A DNA stretch of 64,000 nt from Podospora pseudoanserina (GCF_035222485.1 NW_026946672.1:558001-622000), one strand, 5' to 3'. Shown: positions 11,509 through 24,175, counted from the first letter of the stretch. Program-made: numbers and translations. The notes: generated by a model from the letters alone, not told the origin.

Positions 11509-12393
11509 CGTTTGGCCGGTCCTGTTTTTCTTTTGAGGGTGGAAAGGTTTGTTGGGTTATACTCGTTCGGTTGGAGTCGCGTTTGGTGGTTGCATTGGAG
11601 AGGATAGCAAGAGGTTCGTAGAGGAAAGAAACAGGAGTATTAGACACAAGGATAAAACGTCGTTGCGAGAGCGCAGGCTCGACAAAGAAGCTGGCTTGGT
11701 GATGTTTTGGAGCAAAGTCGCAAATCGCAAATTCCAAAGCTATGACGTTGTTCAACCCTGCCTTGGCAACTGCTTCGGACCGGACGTGATCGCGCCGAGG
11801 CTTGTTGATTATGTAACATTCGCCAAAGCTCGGACCTCAACGCCACGAATCCCCGAGCACACAAAAAAACGGGAGGCGGGAATGGCGTCGTTTTTTTGTC
11901 CGATTCTCATCACAAATGATCAATCACACGTCAAGAAAATGACATCTCAGAAAAATATGCCTCGCAGCCATTTTTGTTTGTACTACCTAGTAAGTTCGTG
12001 TTGTCCACTGCACTGTATAGTATCCCCTGTTTTCCCCAGCCAGCCACGGCTCTCAAATCATGCATCCATTCATGCAGCTTTCCCCCCTTCCTAGAACGCC
12101 ATGGCCCAAACAAATGAACATGGAGAAAAAAAAAGAAAAGAAAATCATGGGTAAATGCCGCTTGGGCCACAGTTCGAAGAAGAGAAAGAAAACAAAAGAC
12201 CACCAATGCAGAAAGAAAGAAAAAAGCACAAATCCATGTCCCACCCCCCGCTTTCTGTCTCTCAGGGTATCTCATAAACTAATCCCGTGCAATCCCATCC
12301 CTTTGTTTTTTCCCGTTTCTTTTATCTGCTCCCACAGGAAGGACGGTTCCCAGTAGAACCCTTCCCAGAGGAAGAACCCCTCCCAGCCGCGCT
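11509..12393. other. Intergenic region, no gene seen
   Basis: Promoter of the FIT gene and 3' flank of the GH55 gene, both on the - strand. A/G-rich tracts lie near 12120-12230. No frame shows a domain. Confidence 0.5.
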
Positions 12394-14760
12394 CTAGGCA
12401 GCCTGGGCCTGAGGCTCCGACGTGAACAGCGCAAGGGTGGCGCAAAAGTTGTTCCTGTTGTCCTTGTCGAGAGCAACGCCCTCGCCGTTGACAGTCAACA
12501 TGTTGACGCTGGCCTTGGTGCTAAGGCCGTAAAAGTGCACCGCCGAGTCCTCGAGAGACACCATGTTGACCTGGCAGTCCTGGCTCTTGACGCAGTCCTG
12601 GCCGTAGTTGTCAAAGAAGGAGTAGAGACCCGCGCCGTAGATGAAGATGTCCTTGGAGTTAATAGCCCGGACACCCCACGCTCTCTTGCAGGTCGGGTCG
12701 CTCGAGTTGGCGCACGACTTCTCAAAGTCAGGGTCGGCATAGGTGGGGTTGACGGTGAAGGGCTTGGTCGCGTCAGGGTTGCCTTGGAAGTACGGGGTCT
12801 CGGTCTGGATGAGGGCGAGCCAGATGTTGGAGGCGTTGTTGAACTGGTAGTTTTGGAGGACCGAGTGCTCAGAGGCGGTGGCCCAGCCCCAGACGGGTCC
12901 TTCTCCCTCGATGAGAACACCGCGGCCGTTGAAGACGTCAATCTGACCGTCCTTGGCCTCGGGCTCGAGAGAGTGGTCGGCGACCCAATACCACGTGTTC
13001 TCGAGGTAGGCGCTGCCACCAGCCGGGATGTGGAGCATCATGAAAGAACCAAAGCACTGCTCGGGAATGGTGTTGGTGACGTTGGGGTTCTTTGCACACT
13101 GCTCCAGTTCAAGCTCGGTGCCGCGGTACCCACCGATGCGGGTGTGGACATCCCAGAGGCCGGCAGCGCCAGGCGTAGTACCCTTGACGTTCCACTCCAT
13201 GATGATGGCGCCAGGCTGGGGACCAGCAGTGCCGAAGATGAGATCAGACATCTCAACGTTGCCAACATCACCGGGCTGGCCAACCTGGAAGACGGGCTTG
13301 GGGTTGGCCTGGTCCTTGAAGAACTGGTCACCTCCAGCAAGGATCAGAGGCCAAATCTCGCCAGTGATTTTGATGTCCTTGGGGACCTTGACAGTCTTGG
13401 TAATGATGTAGGCACCATGGTCAAAGTAGACAACTTGATCAGGAGTAACGCTGTCAAAGATCTTCTGGATGGCGTCGGTGTCGTCCGTCTTGCCATCGCC
13501 CTTGGCACCTTGGGACTTGACGCTGACAAAGTTGCCAACCGGGACGTCCTCGTATTGAGGCTTGGTGCGGGTGAAGACCTTGCCAGTGGCCTGGTCGAGC
13601 AGAGAGGCAGGCTTCCGGACGTTCTGCTGGGCGCTTTGTACAGCACGGCCGGCAGCAGCTCCGCTGACAGCTCCGCCGTAGGTCTTGCCTTGGACGAAAA
13701 AGTCCACCTTTTGGTTGCCCTCGAGAATCACAGACTGGGTGGCATTGTTCAGAACAGCCTGCTGAGAACCCGAGAAGTCAACGTTGTCCAGAATGAGGGT
13801 GCCATTGGTCTGGGGAGAATCGGGGTTGTAGGCAGTCTTGATACCGGTTGGGGTGTTGGTAAAAACGCTGTCAACCATCAAGACAGACCCGACAGTCTGA
13901 CCCTCAGGCCCACCGTTGGACATGTCAATACCGACTTGGCAGTCGTTGATGTGAACGTCCTGGAAAGTCCAAGCCCAGTTCCAGTTCATATAGATGGCAG
14001 TCTGGCAGCGGTTGAAGGTGAGGTTGCGGGTAGTGAACTGCTGATTGCCAAAGAAGGCACCATACTGGCCACCATTGAAGGTAAGATCAACCATGAAACC
14101 GCCGGAGCCGTTGTCCATGAAGATACCCAGCTGCTTGTTCGCGGAACCACCGTCCTCACGCATGTTGAAGACAATATTGTGCAGACTGGTGGCCTGGGCG
14201 ACCTGCCAGTGGATGCCGGCACCCTTGTCGAAAGGCATGTCCTTGATGTCGATGACAAAGTTGCGGACCTGGCGGAAGAAGTTGTTCTGGTTGGTCCACC
14301 AGTTGCGGCCGTCATTCTCGTAGGGATCAGCGTCAATCACGGCCATGCCTTCAAAGTCGGCGGTGGCCTTGAGAGTCGGAGGGTTGATGGCATCACCGAC
14401 CATCTGGGTGTAGTAGTAGGGAATGATCGGCTTGCTGACGCGGTAGGTGCCGGGAGGGAAGTACACAAGACCGGGGGTCGTGGTCTGAGAGGTGCAGCCG
14501 AGACCACAGCGGTTCTGGTCGCTGATGGCCCTGTTGATGGCCTCGGTATCATCGGTGGCGCCATCGCCCTTGGCACCGTAGTCTTGAACATTGCGGAAGA
14601 CCTTGTAGTTGGCAGGGTCGGCGTTGAAGGCAGCGTTACCTTGCCGCTTGATGGTACTGAGCCACCAGCCAGATTCCTGGCGAGGGGCTGGGGCCGCAAC
14701 GGAAGGTGAGACGACCCCTATCGCCAGTAATAGTAACGTGGAGAGTTTTGAGAGACCCAT
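12394..14760 (-). CDS. Secreted GH55 exo-beta-1,3-glucanase
   Basis: A single exon of 788 codons. It starts MGLSKLSTLLLLAIGVVSPSVA, a clear signal peptide (cleavage near residue 22), then a short propeptide with a KR site near residue 39. Two pectate-lyase-like beta-helix halves follow, each opening with the same motif: VQDYGAKGDGATDDT near residue 58 and VKSQGAKGDGKTDDT near residue 410. This tandem arrangement, the length and the ENTWYWVADHSL segment are typical of GH55. The family releases glucose or laminaribiose from beta-1,3-glucan, for nutrition, wall turnover or mycoparasitism. The codon use is strongly biased to G/C third positions, which indicates high expression and creates a long empty antisense frame. 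A 3.9 kb spacer lies upstream. Confidence 0.93.
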   Translation of the reverse strand: MGLSKLSTLLLLAIGVVSPSVAAPAPRQESGWWLSTIKRQGNAAFNADPANYKVFRNVQDYGAKGDGATDDTEAINRAISDQNRCGLGCTSQTTTPGLVYFPPGTYRVSKPIIPYYYTQMVGDAINPPTLKATADFEGMAVIDADPYENDGRNWWTNQNNFFRQVRNFVIDIKDMPFDKGAGIHWQVAQATSLHNIVFNMREDGGSANKQLGIFMDNGSGGFMVDLTFNGGQYGAFFGNQQFTTRNLTFNRCQTAIYMNWNWAWTFQDVHINDCQVGIDMSNGGPEGQTVGSVLMVDSVFTNTPTGIKTAYNPDSPQTNGTLILDNVDFSGSQQAVLNNATQSVILEGNQKVDFFVQGKTYGGAVSGAAAGRAVQSAQQNVRKPASLLDQATGKVFTRTKPQYEDVPVGNFVSVKSQGAKGDGKTDDTDAIQKIFDSVTPDQVVYFDHGAYIITKTVKVPKDIKITGEIWPLILAGGDQFFKDQANPKPVFQVGQPGDVGNVEMSDLIFGTAGPQPGAIIMEWNVKGTTPGAAGLWDVHTRIGGYRGTELELEQCAKNPNVTNTIPEQCFGSFMMLHIPAGGSAYLENTWYWVADHSLEPEAKDGQIDVFNGRGVLIEGEGPVWGWATASEHSVLQNYQFNNASNIWLALIQTETPYFQGNPDATKPFTVNPTYADPDFEKSCANSSDPTCKRAWGVRAINSKDIFIYGAGLYSFFDNYGQDCVKSQDCQVNMVSLEDSAVHFYGLSTKASVNMLTVNGEGVALDKDNRNNFCATLALFTSEPQAQAA

Positions 14761-17700
14761 CGTGGTAGTGCCAGCTATCTCGTAATGGTGGTGCTGTCAA
14801 AAGTGAGTGTTATGGTGTAGAGTCGAAAAGGAAGTGGAAAACTGAGAAGATGTTAGACCAGCTATTTTTCAGAAGTGGGAAAAAGGAGGGAAAAAAAACA
14901 AGAATGAGGGTCTAGCTCCAGCTAAGTGTGGTGTCAACTTTGCTTAGGCAGCGAGGAAGAAGAAAAGACGAACGAGGAAGGTGCGAAAACAAGAAATATA
15001 AGGTCGCGTGAAGCAGAGCGCGCGTGCCAGGCCGTCAAGGTGCTCGCCTCAAAAATTGGGATGAATGGCATTGTTGGAAGCCAGAGCAACCTTTGCCATC
15101 CTCCAAGGTCCCTCTCTTCTAGACAAAGCTATGGAGGTGAAGCTCCATGTGGTTCCCACGCTCCACTTCCATCACTTGAGTGTTTGTCCATGTGTTTATC
15201 CCAATGTAGAGAGCACGAATAGAAAGGTGATCAGATGAAGACTTACTTTGTGAAATGTGCCGGCCCAGCCAGATTTGCTGATTCACTGCCGGCAGAGAGC
15301 GACTCGGGAGTGTGAGGAGAAGAGAGATGAAGTGACCGTCAGATTGGGATGTTGGAAGAAGTGGTAGTTAAACAGCCCAAGCCTGTTGTTTACGCTGAGT
15401 GAGGGTGAGAAAAGGGTCCGGGACCTGCATTGGTGTCCGGCGGCATCCAGTCTTATACTGCATGTGTCGGTCCATGTGTCCCATGTTTCATCAGACAGGG
15501 TTTCCTGGACGTAACTGACGGCATTCATAGCTGGTGGCAAGTGAATAGCCGCCCCATGATCACTGCTGTCTTGCACCACGCAGGTACAAGCACGACAAGG
15601 TCCGCCGTGACAGCAGTACCAACCTGGCCTCGGGGGATATGTGGGGTCTGGACAAGCATTGATCTGCCGCCGGGTGCCTTGGAAGCATAGGAACGTCAGC
15701 CTTCCCCCCCCCATGCCGGCGCGAGGGGCAGTATTGTCACTGGCGGGCAGAGGGGGGGAGGTATGGGGGCAAGGTACCTGGGGTGATGGAGGCGATGACT
15801 CTTGGACAGCTCATGGGCGAATCATCATCCCCTGGACCTTAAGATCTTGCATGGTTGACAGCTCGAGAAATCGGGCCTCACTCGGTGGGGACTGATCTTG
15901 AAGAAAAGAAACACGGGGTTCGCCGGGCTCGCAATTGGCTGGGAGCACCAGATGGTCCAAACATGCTACCGTAGCAGTAGCTCCATAGCTCGGCACAGCA
16001 GACAGCAGGCAAGCTCTTGGGTCTGGCGACAGGAGAACAAGGCATCAGACGACACGACCAGGTGGAAGGTTGGGCAGGATACAAGGTTGATATTCAAGGG
16101 GGGTTCTTCATGCAACCGTCGATCGCTGCGGGTGCTGTGGTGCTCTGGAATGGAATGATGTCTCCGTGTCGGTGTTGTGGCGTACACAGGGGGCGGCTTC
16201 ACAGGGACTGGTGGAAGATCGCCGAGGCGGGTCTTGGCAGAGATGGTGGCTCGATCTTATCTTGTGGAGTGCATCCACACATCAAGAACCGAAGCGCTTG
16301 GGCCGTGAGAAACAATTGGCCACTGGACACTTGGAAAGGAGAGAAACTGCGAGATATTACTTTGAGGCGGTGATGGAAAACTAGTGGTGTATGTAGAATT
16401 CGACCGAGAGAAATTGACTGGTGGTGCCCTGTCTATTTCTTGATGGCCTCACCATCTCTTGCTGTCTGCAAAACGACCGCCGGTTGTGGCAGCGTTTCAA
16501 AACCCAGTGTGGGGTCTCTGGGGATACCTTAAAGTAGAACTCCACTGGCTTTGTAACCCCACCATTCCCGGGCGGCTCTTCCCAGCCATTCAGTGCCGCC
16601 CCCACCACCGTCTTCTCACGCACATCCACACATGCACACACATCACAGCCTGTTCTGCAGTGTTTGAGAAACTTCCCCTTGCGGACCTGCCGCCCGCTGT
16701 GAGTGGCCCATTGCAACCCATGGCGCCACCAGAGGCATCTACGCGGCGTAGAACAGGGGGACAACTGCCTCCCGTTGCTGTCGGCAGACGTCCTCCGTCG
16801 TACTACCACCCTACCAATGCTTCGTGGCTTACCTCCGCGCGTCTCACAAACTTTGAGTGTGCTATACTATGGGACGGAAACAGCAAGCACCCCATAAGGT
16901 AGCCAGAGCACACCCATAGCTATTCTCTTGGCCATGAGTTTGCCGCAGATATATTGACCTCCTCGCTTGCTTCCTTCCTCAGGGTCATTTATTTCTTCAT
17001 CATCAATCTCCATCACATCACAGGCAGGGCAGTTAGTTTGTCGTCCATTCCAGGGTTCAAGTTACTCGGCCGAACCTACACAAACACTTGCACAAATTTC
17101 CTTTTCCCCTTGTTCTTCAGCTGCCTACCTACGTTTGAGTATCCTCTCCCAACTTGACCTATTCTCCGTCCAGGAACATTTCGGTCTGTCTCGCGGCCGT
17201 CTTTTCCTCGCCGGTGAATATCTTTGTCATCACCAGCCATGTCTCTCGATTTGTTCCATCATTCTCTTCTTGGCAGGCACATGCAAGACAAGTCACCAGT
17301 AGAGCCGCCGCCAGACACATCACATCGTCAACCTGAGACACTGGAGGCTACGTTGCAGTTACATGCACACAGTTGAGGGAGGGGGGACTTTCGACTCGAT
17401 GGTGGAAGAATATTCTTGTTCTGACCTCAAGATTCTCTTTGCTTTCAATACTTTATGCATCGACGCCGCCTTGTTTGCCGTAGACTCCATGAAAATTCCG
17501 CCGACGACAACGTTTGGTCATAAGCCCATTCCTTGGTCATCATATATCCGCCGTTGCCCGTCCAGATCCTCCATTGTCAATGGGACGTCGTGGCAACCGG
17601 CACAGCGGTGGCAAACCCTCCCGACTCGCGGGCGGCACGCACGGAACCCATTCCCTGACCACCCTCTCGCTCTCGGTCCTTTCCCTCAGTTTGTGTCACC

Positions 17701-18642
17701 GGACCGGTCGGCGGGCCAATGGCACAACTTCGGGGGTCAGGAGAAGAACCAACAACTCCTTAACAATCCCAAGACATACATAATATTGCTTCCAGACATA
17801 TAAAATAAAAACCCAAAAAAAACGTGGTCACCATGACACAAACAAACTCTATCCAGAGCCTCGCTCCTCCACAAACCCCTCCCAGCAAAGCCAGCCACGT
17901 GTCTTGCCTCCTTGAGTGCTCTCCTCTTCCTGCCCCTTTCCTCCTGCAGTGCCCATGTCACCCCGTGTTGACCAAGAGTCCAACGTGTGACCGACTGAAT
18001 AGCATCAAGCAGTGCCTTCACGTCTCCATTCACAGCATCAAATGCTGTCAAATACACCAAAATCCCCAACATGTCAAGCACACAGAAAACAGCATCATTC
18101 CCTCCGTGACCTTATTTTTGTTTTGTCTGTTGTGAAAGAAAGTGTAACAATTAAAATACTTCTATAATAGCAGAGGCACCAGTCCCCCGCATCTCATCTC
18201 TACCCCTGATAAACCCCGAAAAGCTCAAAGACTTTGCCAAAAAAATTTAAAAGAAAATAAAAAAAAAGATGAAGAAAAAGAAAGGCGTCTAGATGCTCGC
18301 TTCCCTTGTCTCCATCCAATCCATCCACCCATTCACACAACACTCCTTCCTCCATTATCCCACTCGGAACCAACATACATATCCATCCTTCCACACATAT
18401 CCAGGACATACATTTGCCCTCATCCTCGTCAATCTCGTCCCATCCAATCCGTCCGTCCCATCCTGCCCAAAGAGAGAAGAAAAAAAGCACAAACAACTCC
18501 CCAGTCGCAATGCAAAATAAACAAGACAAGGCCGGAAAAAGAAAAAAAACAGCCTCAAAAAGCAATGGCTAGTCCAAGGCTCCTAAGTGTAAAATGCCAG
18601 CAATCGCTAATGCCGCGCCCAAAAAAGACAAAATCACCTATG
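14761..18642. other. 3.9 kb intergenic region, no gene seen
   Basis: Upstream of GH55 and downstream of the F-box/WD40 gene, both on the - strand. Poly-A-rich stretches occur at about 18230-18275 and 18475-18560. Open frames are short, without domains or convincing introns. It may hold a long GH55 control region or noncoding transcripts, but nothing in the sequence proves it. Confidence 0.5.
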
Positions 18643-20968
18643 TCAAAGCCACTCCTGCTGCTGCTGCTGCTGCTGCTGCTCCCCCCTACAACCCGAACCC
18701 AAACCCACCTCCTCCACAACCCGCCTCCTACTCTCCAACATCTCCACCCCCTCCACCCCCGCCCCAAAATCCAAAATCAAAATCTTTGGATCCTGCCCCG
18801 AACTCACAATCCTCCTATAATCACTCTTCGCACTCAAAACCCAACTCGAATGCCACTTTGGAAAATCCAACAGCGGCTGCCCCGTCTCCATATCCCAAAC
18901 CTTAATGTCGCTATCATAGCTCCCGCTCACCAGCCGCCCCGACACAGAGTCCACGTGCAGGCTCCTGACAAGGTTATCATGCGCCTTCATCTCCCTGACA
19001 CACTCTCCCGTGTTGGCGTCCCAGATCCGGATGATCTTGTCGTTGCCCGCAGACGCGATCCACCTCCCGTCTTCGGAAAACTGGCTGCACGCCAGGCCCT
19101 TGGTGTGCCCGACGAATTCTTGAATGTTTTTGCCCGAGTCAATGTTCCAGAGCTTGACCTTGAAGTCGCCGCTGCAGGAGACGATGGTGTTGCCCCGCAT
19201 CTGGACTGCGTTGACGGGGCCCGAGTGGCCGCGGAGCTGCTTGATCAGGGCGCCTGTTGCGCGGTCCCAGACACAGATGGAGATGTCCTTGCTGCAGGTG
19301 ACGATGTGCTTGTCGTCAAAGACGAGATCCAAAACAGCGGCCGAGTGGTGGGCGAGTTTGCGGATGGGGCGATAGCCGGAGCGTATGCTGTAGACGATGC
19401 AGGTCGCGTCCGAGGAGCCGGTGACGAGGATTTCGTCGTCGTACTGGAGGCAGAGGATGGAGGCTTTGTGGTGCATGGAAGGGGAGAGGATGGTGGGGAC
19501 GGAGTGGTGAGCGCGGACTGTGGCGCGGGGGAGACCGTCGGGGCCAGGAGTCGGGTCGAGGTCGGGGAGGTGAGCGTAGTGAATTGGGTTGCCGCTGGGG
19601 TCGTAGACGATGGAGAGGGCGGGATCGTTGACCACTTCCGGGGAACCGATGACGAGTTTGCAGGCGTAGGTGCGCATATCCCAGACCCGGATGGTGCGGT
19701 CGCGAGATCCGGTGATGATTTTGTCTCTGTTGTTCGGTTAGCTGAGCCACAAGATGAAAGACAAGAAGCAAAACATACTCATCGAATTGCAGGCAATAAA
19801 TGCTGTCGGTGTGACCGTTCAAGTACACCGGGCGAGCCTTGCCCTCTTTCCAGTTGCGATCGAGCTGCTCCTTGGCCCTGTATATGTTCTTCCAGTCATT
19901 CCCGGGGTGAACAAACGGAACTCCCAAACCACTCCCGGGCTGGACACTTCCACCCGTGGCATAAGCCGTCGTCTTTTCCCGCAAGAACGACTCCCGCCAG
20001 ACATGCCGGTTCTCGACAACATGAGCCCAGCGCTTGTTGACCAGACTGGCCGTCCCCAAAGTCGGGCCATCGAGCTCGGCGAGGATAAGAATAGCCAGCT
20101 CCGTTGGCAGCTGCGAGATAAAGTCAACCTTGACAATGTCGGTCTTCTCGCTGCTCCCATAGGATGACAGCTCGCCCTTGGAGCCACCACCCGCATCGAT
20201 CTCGGAGGAGCTTGTCAAGGCAATTCCGATGCCGCTCTCGCTGTCACCAAAGAAATCATCATCGAGCCAGCTCGGGTGCGGCCTCTGGAACTCCATAAAC
20301 TCGTATCCTTGCCTACCACTGCAGGCAATGGCTGCCGCCGCTTGCCTCGCAGCAGCACCCGTGTTGCGCGGGATAATGGGAGGCTGCCCGCCGGACCCGG
20401 GGACGGGGAAGGTCGGCGATTGGATGGTCGCGAGATCATGTCCAAAGGCGCGCTCACCATGACCGGTGTACAGCACCCTCGAATGGCGATGGAAGCTTGT
20501 GGCTTGCCGCAGGCGGTGCCATGTGGAGTGAGATGTGGCAGGTCGGTCGCAGTTTGGCGGGGACGAGCTCAGAAAGGGGGACTTTGAGTCGTGGCTGTCT
20601 GTGGAAAAGACCGTGGAAGCGGGGATCGAGGTGCGCCGGTGCATGAAGCCTTTGACGTTTGTTTTGAAAGAGACAGAAGCCCGTCGGAGCATCCTCTTGA
20701 TGTTTCCCTGTTGCGGTGCCTTGGAGGAGCCGGGTGCTCCGTCGTGGTCATGCACATGGACATGTTCCCGCCCGGAGAAGCCGTGGCTCCTGCTCTTCTC
20801 CAGAGACAGGCGAGCAAAGTCTTCAAAACCATTGTCCTCCAGCGCCAACAATCCCGAATCCTGTCGCGTCGCAAACGACATGCTCACGCCTCGAGCACGC
20901 GACGACACCGGGTGCGCCGAGTTGCGCCTAGGGCGAGCGGATGACTGGGTGGACATGATGACGGACAC
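18643..20968 (-). CDS. F-box/WD40 protein, putative SCF substrate receptor
   Basis: Two exons, 19779-20968 and 18643-19726, encode 757 residues. The 52-nt intron (GTATGT donor, CTAAC branch, AACAG end) lies inside the first WD repeat. Residues 1-270 are low complexity (Ser/Arg-rich, His-rich patch). An F-box follows: FISQLPTELAILILAELDG with LVNKRWAHVVE. Then come seven or so WD40 units, recognisable by GHTDSIYCLQFDE, ITGSRDRTIRVWD, KIIRIWD and IKVWDMETGQPLLDF. This architecture (Cdc4, Met30, Pof1-like) binds Skp1 through the F-box and presents substrates for ubiquitination. The C-terminus ends in eight Gln encoded by a (CAG)8 microsatellite (18655-18680). Upstream there is a second triplet array at 21035-21061. 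Confidence 0.88.
18655..18680. repeat. (CTG)8 / (CAG)8 microsatellite in coding sequence
   Basis: Eight uninterrupted CTG triplets on the + strand, read as eight Gln near the C-terminus of the F-box/WD40 protein. Confidence 0.97.
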
Positions 20969-23008
20969 TTTGGAGAATGTAATGCGGAGGAAAACGAAGC
21001 GGATGGGTCAAGTCGACGTGTGTTACGGCTTGGGCGTCGTCGTCGTCGTCGTCGTCGTCGTTGTCGAGCAGAGAAACGGCAGAACCGAGGGGCAGGCTCG
21101 AGCCCGTATCCGTAGTGGAAGCCGATTAATGGTGATGGAGCGGTCTGCGTGATGCGCCGGCTCCCAAGGTTCTGTCTGTGATGACTGACTGACTGCCCTT
21201 GCCCTCGTAACGGGTGACTTGACGATGGGCAACCTGTGTCCCCTGATATGATATGCTCGCTCGCTCCCCTATTTACGGATGTCACTCTCCCTCGGTCGCG
21301 GTGGCGGATAGCGAACGGGTAGGTCCCTGAACAATTTTTCAGGGTCGAAGGGTTGAATCGAGAAGGTCGGGACGTCCTGGTTGGCAGGGCCTTGCATGGG
21401 CAGACCAGTGGGGACAAACGGATTTGAGCGATAGCGTGCCTTGATCTCCGGGGGGCGAACTGGCACTGGGCAACGAGAAACTTGGAAAGGGGCAATGGAT
21501 GATCGACTTTCTGTTGGTCCTGTCTCTCTCCAATCTGTCTGTTGCGACGCAGGGCTGGAATCTCCGAGTCAGGGCAGGCTGGGCTGTTTCTTTGTCTACT
21601 GCAGGGGAAACAACATCGACAACAAAGGCATTTAACGACGGACGGGTAGATTAAAAATGTAGGTGAGATTGTAGAGGACAGAAAAGAAAGAGGGCTGATG
21701 AGAGGCGTGTGCGGCACCTGAAGAAGACTGCTTCTGTTTTGGTTGTCTTGGACTCTTGTTGGGGGGGACTCAGGTGCGGCACGGCCGGTGCTGTGGTCCA
21801 GGCTCAGGGCTTGGACTTGGCTCTTGGCAGTGCTTGTTTGGCCGGGTGACCAGAGAGATTCTGCAGATGGAGGAAAGGGACACGACGAGTTCATAAGCAT
21901 CAAGGGATGCTGCCAGGTTTACATTTTCTGTTTTGGAATCTACAGGCGGTGAGATGCATGCTACAAAAGCGCGGTGGCTGATGTTTATTTTTTTTGTTTG
22001 TTGACGTTATGCTGTTGTTGCCTTCAAAGTTAGCGATGGGGAGCCGGGGCTGGACAGGCCAATGTGAGGAGATCGGTAGCGATGCAAATCATTTATCCAA
22101 AACGGTAACTCTACATTACAAAAGACCATTTGGTGTCTTTGCAACACTCAGGGTCTTCAGGGTTTTCCAAGCCGCTCAGTCCTCACTTTCTAGGTGCTTG
22201 CGAAACTGTATGTGTACACTAACTTTCTGGTAAAACAGATCTAGCTGGGTGTCCAAAGCCACGAGGTGGTGGCCTTGCTCAAACGGCTGCGAAAACCTTG
22301 AACAATGGGGACATCCTCCCGTCTTTTTCTCGCCAGTGCAGACAAGAAAGAGTTCCCGGAGTGGCCGTTCCCTTTCTTCAGGAGCAGCACACCGCTTTGT
22401 TATTTTGTTGATCCCGTTCTGGAAGCTGGTTGGTGGTTGAGACACATCTCTCTGCACGTCTCACCGATACCAGAGCCACATTCAAGCCTCTCTTTGGTCC
22501 TCCTCAACCCCGCCATGGCCCGCCGAAGTGAGGCGGGGAGCTGAACTTCAGCCAACGGCCTTCCCCAGATTTGCTCAGCCGCAATCCCGGACAACGGCCC
22601 ACAACATCCTTCCACAAGGTCATCCCTGGAACACCATCTCGCAGTCTCATTCTGATGGGGTCTTGATCTTGGACGTCATTGCTTTGATTTCTTCTTTTAT
22701 TTGGCAGCCGATACTTCGTACCAAGATGCGCTGTCTTCGGGAGTTGTTGACGCTGACATCATTGGACAAGATGCCATTCCAAGCTGGATTGCGGGATATC
22801 TGGCCGCCGCCAATCAGCCTTCAGGGACACTACCGCGGCGTGATTATGTCAGGCCTGAGGAGCCTTCACATGATTCCACTTTGCCCACCACCAGTTCAAT
22901 CCGCTGACTTGACCCCTCACAAGTGACGACGGCGTTAAGAAGCTGCCGTCAGATTGCAGCAAGATCATCATCAGCAAACCAGTTCTTGAATCTTTCACTT
23001 AACACACA
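20969..23008. other. Divergent intergenic region with a triplet microsatellite
   Basis: Shared upstream region of the F-box/WD40 gene (-) and the epoxide-hydrolase-like gene (+). A (CGT)n array of about eight units sits at 21035-21061, probably in the F-box 5' UTR or promoter. The long - strand frame 20884-21903 overlaps the F-box start and shows no domain, so it is left out. Confidence 0.6.
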
Positions 23009-24175
23009 ATGGCCACGACTTCAAGTGCCTTTCCTCCGCTTCCTCTACCTGATGGCATCATCGAAGACTACATCGACTGCACATCATCTTGTGGTCTAAC
23101 CTTCCATGTGCTCAAAGCAGGAAAACCAGGAAAACCCCTCGTTTTATTCACCCACGGCTACCCGGAGCTGGCCTACTCATGGCGCAAAGTTCTACCCGCC
23201 GTTGCCGAAGCAGGCTACTTTTGTGTGGCTCCAGACCAGCGTGGATACGGCCGAACAACTGGGTGGCCTCGGAGAAACTTTGAAGATACCGACCTGGCAG
23301 AATGGTCTCTGACAAATCTAGTGCGCGATTTGGTGTGTCTGGTTTACAAGTTGGGATATACCCAAGCATGCAGCATCGTTGGGCATGATTTTGGCGCTGT
23401 GAGCGCTGCCGTGGCGGCCTTGATACGGCCAGACATGTTTCTCTCCACGGTTCACATGAGCCACCCTTACCACCCCCCTTCAACTCCCCCTCTCAGTAGC
23501 CCGAAGGGCGGAAAAGATATACACACGGATTTGGCTGCTCTTTCTCCGCCGAGAAAACATTACAAGTGGTACAACTCAACTGCTCCGGCTGCCAAGGATT
23601 GGGACGTGCCACCGCAAGGGCTTGAGGCCTTCCTCAGAGGCTATTTTCACCTCAAGTCGGCCGACTGGGAGAAGAACGAGCCCTATCCACTGGATGCCTG
23701 GACTGCGGACCAGTTGGCAAAAATGCCAGAGTACTACATCATGCGCCGAGACCAAACAATGCCAACGATGGTCCATGAAAACATGGTGGGAGAGGATGCT
23801 TCCAAGACCGAAAGGTGGCTGAGCAAGGACGAGATGGAGCTCTATTGTTCTGAGTGGAAGCGAACTGGCTTCCAGGGCGCTCTGAACTGGTATCGAGCAC
23901 AAACCGTGGGGGTCCAGGACGACAAGAAGGCTGCAGGTGACATGTGGCTATTTGCTGGAAAAAAGATTGAGGTTCCGGTTGCATTCATCAGCGGAGTCAA
24001 GGACTGGGGAAACTACCAACGACCTGGAGCTCTCCAAGGGTACGAGAACGAGGAATGGGTCAAAAACGGAATGTTCAGGGGCGCGACGTTGGTTGAGGGG
24101 GCTGGACACTGGGTACAGCAAGAGCAGCCGGATGCTGTGATTCGGGAGATTCTCAAGTTCCTCCAGTCCCTGTGA
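23009..24175 (+). CDS. Alpha/beta hydrolase, epoxide-hydrolase-like
   Basis: A single exon of 388 codons. The oxyanion motif HGYPE is at residues 49-53, the nucleophile Asp127 lies in VGHDFGA, and a C-terminal GAGHWVQQEQP gives catalytic His367; Asp332 in GVKDWG is a likely acid. The motifs HGxP and GHDxG are diagnostic of soluble epoxide hydrolases (alpha/beta-hydrolase fold with a cap). Tyr residues in the cap (KWYNS, NWYRA) could activate the epoxide. The reaction would be hydrolysis of an epoxide to a diol, in detoxification or secondary metabolism. No signal peptide is visible. It is intact, unlike the secreted relative at 48608. Confidence 0.9.
   Translation: MATTSSAFPPLPLPDGIIEDYIDCTSSCGLTFHVLKAGKPGKPLVLFTHGYPELAYSWRKVLPAVAEAGYFCVAPDQRGYGRTTGWPRRNFEDTDLAEWSLTNLVRDLVCLVYKLGYTQACSIVGHDFGAVSAAVAALIRPDMFLSTVHMSHPYHPPSTPPLSSPKGGKDIHTDLAALSPPRKHYKWYNSTAPAAKDWDVPPQGLEAFLRGYFHLKSADWEKNEPYPLDAWTADQLAKMPEYYIMRRDQTMPTMVHENMVGEDASKTERWLSKDEMELYCSEWKRTGFQGALNWYRAQTVGVQDDKKAAGDMWLFAGKKIEVPVAFISGVKDWGNYQRPGALQGYENEEWVKNGMFRGATLVEGAGHWVQQEQPDAVIREILKFLQSL

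Noticed and set aside
12535-14709. 724-codon open frame on the + strand
   Set aside because: It is antisense to the GH55 gene, whose strong G/C third-position bias removes stops from this frame. It has no domain.
20884-21903. 339-codon open frame on the - strand upstream of the F-box/WD40 gene
   Set aside because: It overlaps the F-box start, contains the triplet array and low-complexity text, and has no domain; read as leader/promoter.
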